From Candidatus Gallacutalibacter stercoravium (GTDB taxonomy: Bacteria; Bacillota; Clostridia; Oscillospirales; Acutalibacteraceae): a stretch of 64,000 nucleotides of DNA. The notes beneath the pieces are model-generated. The model saw only the letters and a program-made list of their open reading frames with translations. It was not told where the DNA came from and ran no database searches. Each line of letters begins with the position of its first letter. Positions within the stretch are counted from its first letter, which is position 1. The stretch spans positions 1-64,000 of the forward strand of contig DVJE01000008.1 of the NCBI GenBank assembly GCA_018716975.1, given 5' to 3'. The translations under genes and the position numbers were made by a program. Positions 62,130-64,000 of this stretch are shown here, one piece after another.

Positions 62130-64000
62130 ATGCAGCTAACCGGTAGAGAAAATCAGGATTATGCCAAGCTGTTTCACGAGGGTTCTTTGCATAATGCTTA
62201 TAATTACATGGGCGCCCACCGCGAAGTGCGGGGTGAGGAAGAGGGAACGGTATTCCGCACCTGGGCGCCGCATGCCAAATCCGTTTCGGTTATTGGCGAT
62301 TTTAACGGCTGGGATAATCACGCCACCCCTATGGAAAAGATTACGGCGGGGGGCATTTGGGAGTGTTTTATCACTCCTGCTCTAGAGCAATTTGCGCTGT
62401 ACCGGTTTCATGTAGAAACCATGGAGGGCAAGGATTTGGTAAAAACCGATCCTTATGCTTTTCACTGCGAAACACGCCCGGCCAATGGCTCCCGTTTTTA
62501 CGCTTTAGAGGGCTTTGAATGGCACGATGCCGCTTGGCAAAAGAAGAAGGCCAAAGAGGATCAGTACAGCCGCCCTGCCAATATTTATGAGATGCATGCG
62601 GGCTCCTGGCGTCAGTTTCAAGACGGAAACACCTTCTCTTACGATAAATTGGCTGATGAGTTAATCCCCTATGTAAAAGACATGGGCTATACACATATTG
62701 AGTTGATGCCGATGACCGAATATCCCTTTGACGGCTCTTGGGGATATCAGGTAACGGGTTATTTTGCCCCTACCTCCCGGTATGGCGAACCGCATGAATT
62801 TATGCGCTTTATCGATCGGTGCCATCAGGAAGGGATAGGCGTTATTATGGATTGGGTGCCGGCCCATTTTCCGCGCGACGCGTATGCCCTGGCCCAATTT
62901 GACGGCACACCTTGCTATGAATATGCCGATCCGCGCAAGGGGGAACATAAAGATTGGGGAACCCTGGTGTTTGATTACGGCAGGGGGGAAGTAATCAGCT
63001 TTTTAATCTCTAGCGCAGTTTTTTGGATGGATCAATATCACATAGACGGTATCCGCGCGGATGCGGTGGCCTCTATGCTGTATTTGGATTATAGCCGCCG
63101 GGATGGGGAATGGGTGCCCAACCAATATGGCGGCAAAGAAAACCTAGAGGCCGTGGCCTTTTTGCAACGGCTGAACGAGGCGGTGTTCGCCCAATTCCCC
63201 AACGCCATGATGATAGCGGAGGAATCCACCTCTTGGCCTATGGTATCACGGCCCACTTATGCAGGCGGACTGGGATTTAACTATAAATGGAATATGGGCT
63301 GGATGAACGACATGCTGCATTATATGTCGCTGGATCCGCTCTACCGTCCGTTTAACCATGATAATTTGACGTTCTCTTTCTTTTATGCCTTTTCTGAAAA
63401 CTATGTGCTGCCTATTTCGCACGACGAAGTGGTTTACGGCAAAGGCTCGCTTATCAACAAGATGCCCGGGTCCTATGAAGAAAAGTTTGCCGGTGTGCGG
63501 GCCTTTATGGCTTATATGATGGCCCACCCAGGCAAAAAGCTGATATTTATGGGCACCGAGTTCGGGCAGTTTAAAGAGTGGGATTATCAAAAGGAGTTGG
63601 ATTGGCTGCTGCTGCAATATCCGGCCCATCAACAGCTGCACGGATTCTTCAAAGCGCTGAATCACTTTTATCTAGAAAATTCTCCCCTTTGGGAAGTGGA
63701 CTTCTCGTGGGAAGGATTTTCGTGGATTGCCAACGATGACTACACGCAAAGCGTTATCAGTTTTCGGCGGATCGACAAAGCGGGCAAAGAAATTGTGGTG
63801 GTTTGCAATTTTCAGCCGGTTCTGCGGGAGAATTATTGCATTGGTATTCCAACCCCAGGCACATATGCCGAGATATTCAGCACAGATGAAGAACGGTTCG
63901 GCGGCAGCGGTATTACCAACGGCAACCGCATCCGCTCTGTAAGCACGGCTATGCACGGGTGCGATCAATCCATAAGCCTTACACTGCCCCCCATGTCGGT
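62130..64000 (+). CDS. glgB: 1,4-alpha-glucan branching enzyme (partial, runs off the window)
   Basis: GH13 glycogen-branching enzyme that cuts alpha-1,4 chains and rejoins them as alpha-1,6 branches. The visible 623 codons cover the N-terminal CBM48 (TVFRTWAPHAKSVSVIGDFNGWD), barrel blocks MDWVPAHFPRD and DGIRADAVASMLY (nucleophile Asp), MMIAEEST (acid Glu), ISHDEVVYGKGS (third Asp), and most of the C-terminal beta domain. The frame is open to base 64000, so the end is missing. AAGGAG lies 8 bases ahead of ATG 62130. It likely heads a glycogen operon continuing beyond the window. Confidence 0.95.
   Translation, partial: MQLTGRENQDYAKLFHEGSLHNAYNYMGAHREVRGEEEGTVFRTWAPHAKSVSVIGDFNGWDNHATPMEKITAGGIWECFITPALEQFALYRFHVETMEGKDLVKTDPYAFHCETRPANGSRFYALEGFEWHDAAWQKKKAKEDQYSRPANIYEMHAGSWRQFQDGNTFSYDKLADELIPYVKDMGYTHIELMPMTEYPFDGSWGYQVTGYFAPTSRYGEPHEFMRFIDRCHQEGIGVIMDWVPAHFPRDAYALAQFDGTPCYEYADPRKGEHKDWGTLVFDYGRGEVISFLISSAVFWMDQYHIDGIRADAVASMLYLDYSRRDGEWVPNQYGGKENLEAVAFLQRLNEAVFAQFPNAMMIAEESTSWPMVSRPTYAGGLGFNYKWNMGWMNDMLHYMSLDPLYRPFNHDNLTFSFFYAFSENYVLPISHDEVVYGKGSLINKMPGSYEEKFAGVRAFMAYMMAHPGKKLIFMGTEFGQFKEWDYQKELDWLLLQYPAHQQLHGFFKALNHFYLENSPLWEVDFSWEGFSWIANDDYTQSVISFRRIDKAGKEIVVVCNFQPVLRENYCIGIPTPGTYAEIFSTDEERFGGSGITNGNRIRSVSTAMHGCDQSISLTLPPMS

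Overview
The window reads as chromosomal DNA of an anaerobic, low-to-moderate GC, probably spore-forming Clostridia member, with an Oscillospiraceae/Ruminococcaceae-like gut lineage most likely. Evidence: a SpoIID-type protein, a CIRCE/HrcA heat-shock site, pyruvate kinase with the extra C-terminal PEP-utilizer domain, a glycyl-radical enzyme with its radical-SAM activase, a Cys-type sulfatase, FeoAB with a DtxR-like regulator, purine-rich Shine-Dalgarno sites throughout, and near-consensus sigma-A promoters. The organism assignment is inference. I saw no rRNA, tRNA or CRISPR array.

Layout. 1-1063: an IS481-like insertion sequence whose left end is base 1 of the window. 1.4-2.5 kb: orphan protein. 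2.7-4.5 kb: a Crp/Fnr-type regulator divergent from a two-gene ferredoxin/TIGR04076-like operon, with overlapping palindromes between them. 4.8-9.3 kb: RlmI-like methyltransferase, ABC exporter, esterase, nitroreductase. 9.6-12.1 kb: small heat-shock protein behind a CIRCE element, and an IlvD/Edd dehydratase. 12.3-17.0 kb: a tightly overlapping five-gene surface-glycan cluster (class V aminotransferase, LicC/PntC-like cytidylyltransferase, two LicD paralogues, flippase). 17.6-19.9 kb: cytoplasmic sulfatase and a PRTase-like protein with an altered PRPP loop. 20.1-25.0 kb: DeoR regulator plus mannose-6-P isomerase, eukaryote-type hexokinase, cupin glucose-6-P isomerase and AlsE-like epimerase. 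25.2-29.5 kb: glycyl-radical activase, an atypical glycyl-radical enzyme, and an aldo/keto reductase. 29.8-32.8 kb: feoAB and a divergent DtxR-like regulator. 33-43.8 kb: VanY-like protein, pyruvate kinase, HyuA-like protein, rpmE, YigZ, then dgt-dnaG-rpoD and DUF951. 43.9-48.8 kb: prfA, tsaC/sua5, coaE, lytic transglycosylase, M18 aminopeptidase. 49-52 kb: mnmA, zinc-ribbon membrane protein, DUF2804-like protein. 52.4-55.7 kb: ilvBNC operon. 56-60.2 kb: SpoIID-like protein, citrate synthase, membrane protein. 60.4-61.4 kb: gap. 61.5-61.9 kb: a gene-free stretch of nested hairpins ending in an intrinsic terminator. 62.1 kb to the end: glgB, cut by the window edge.

How the genes fit together. 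Most of the window is central metabolism and information processing. Three regions stand out. The glycan cluster has the parts to activate an amine head group with CTP and transfer it to an exported glycan, but has no choline kinase and carries an aminotransferase instead, which points to a phosphonate or other amino head group. The 20-29.5 kb sugar region can phosphorylate and interconvert hexose phosphates toward fructose-6-P and sits beside a glycyl-radical enzyme whose active-site Cys is followed by His-Trp rather than the usual Val-Glu, plus a reductase. The 61.5-61.9 kb segment looks like an uncatalogued structured RNA.
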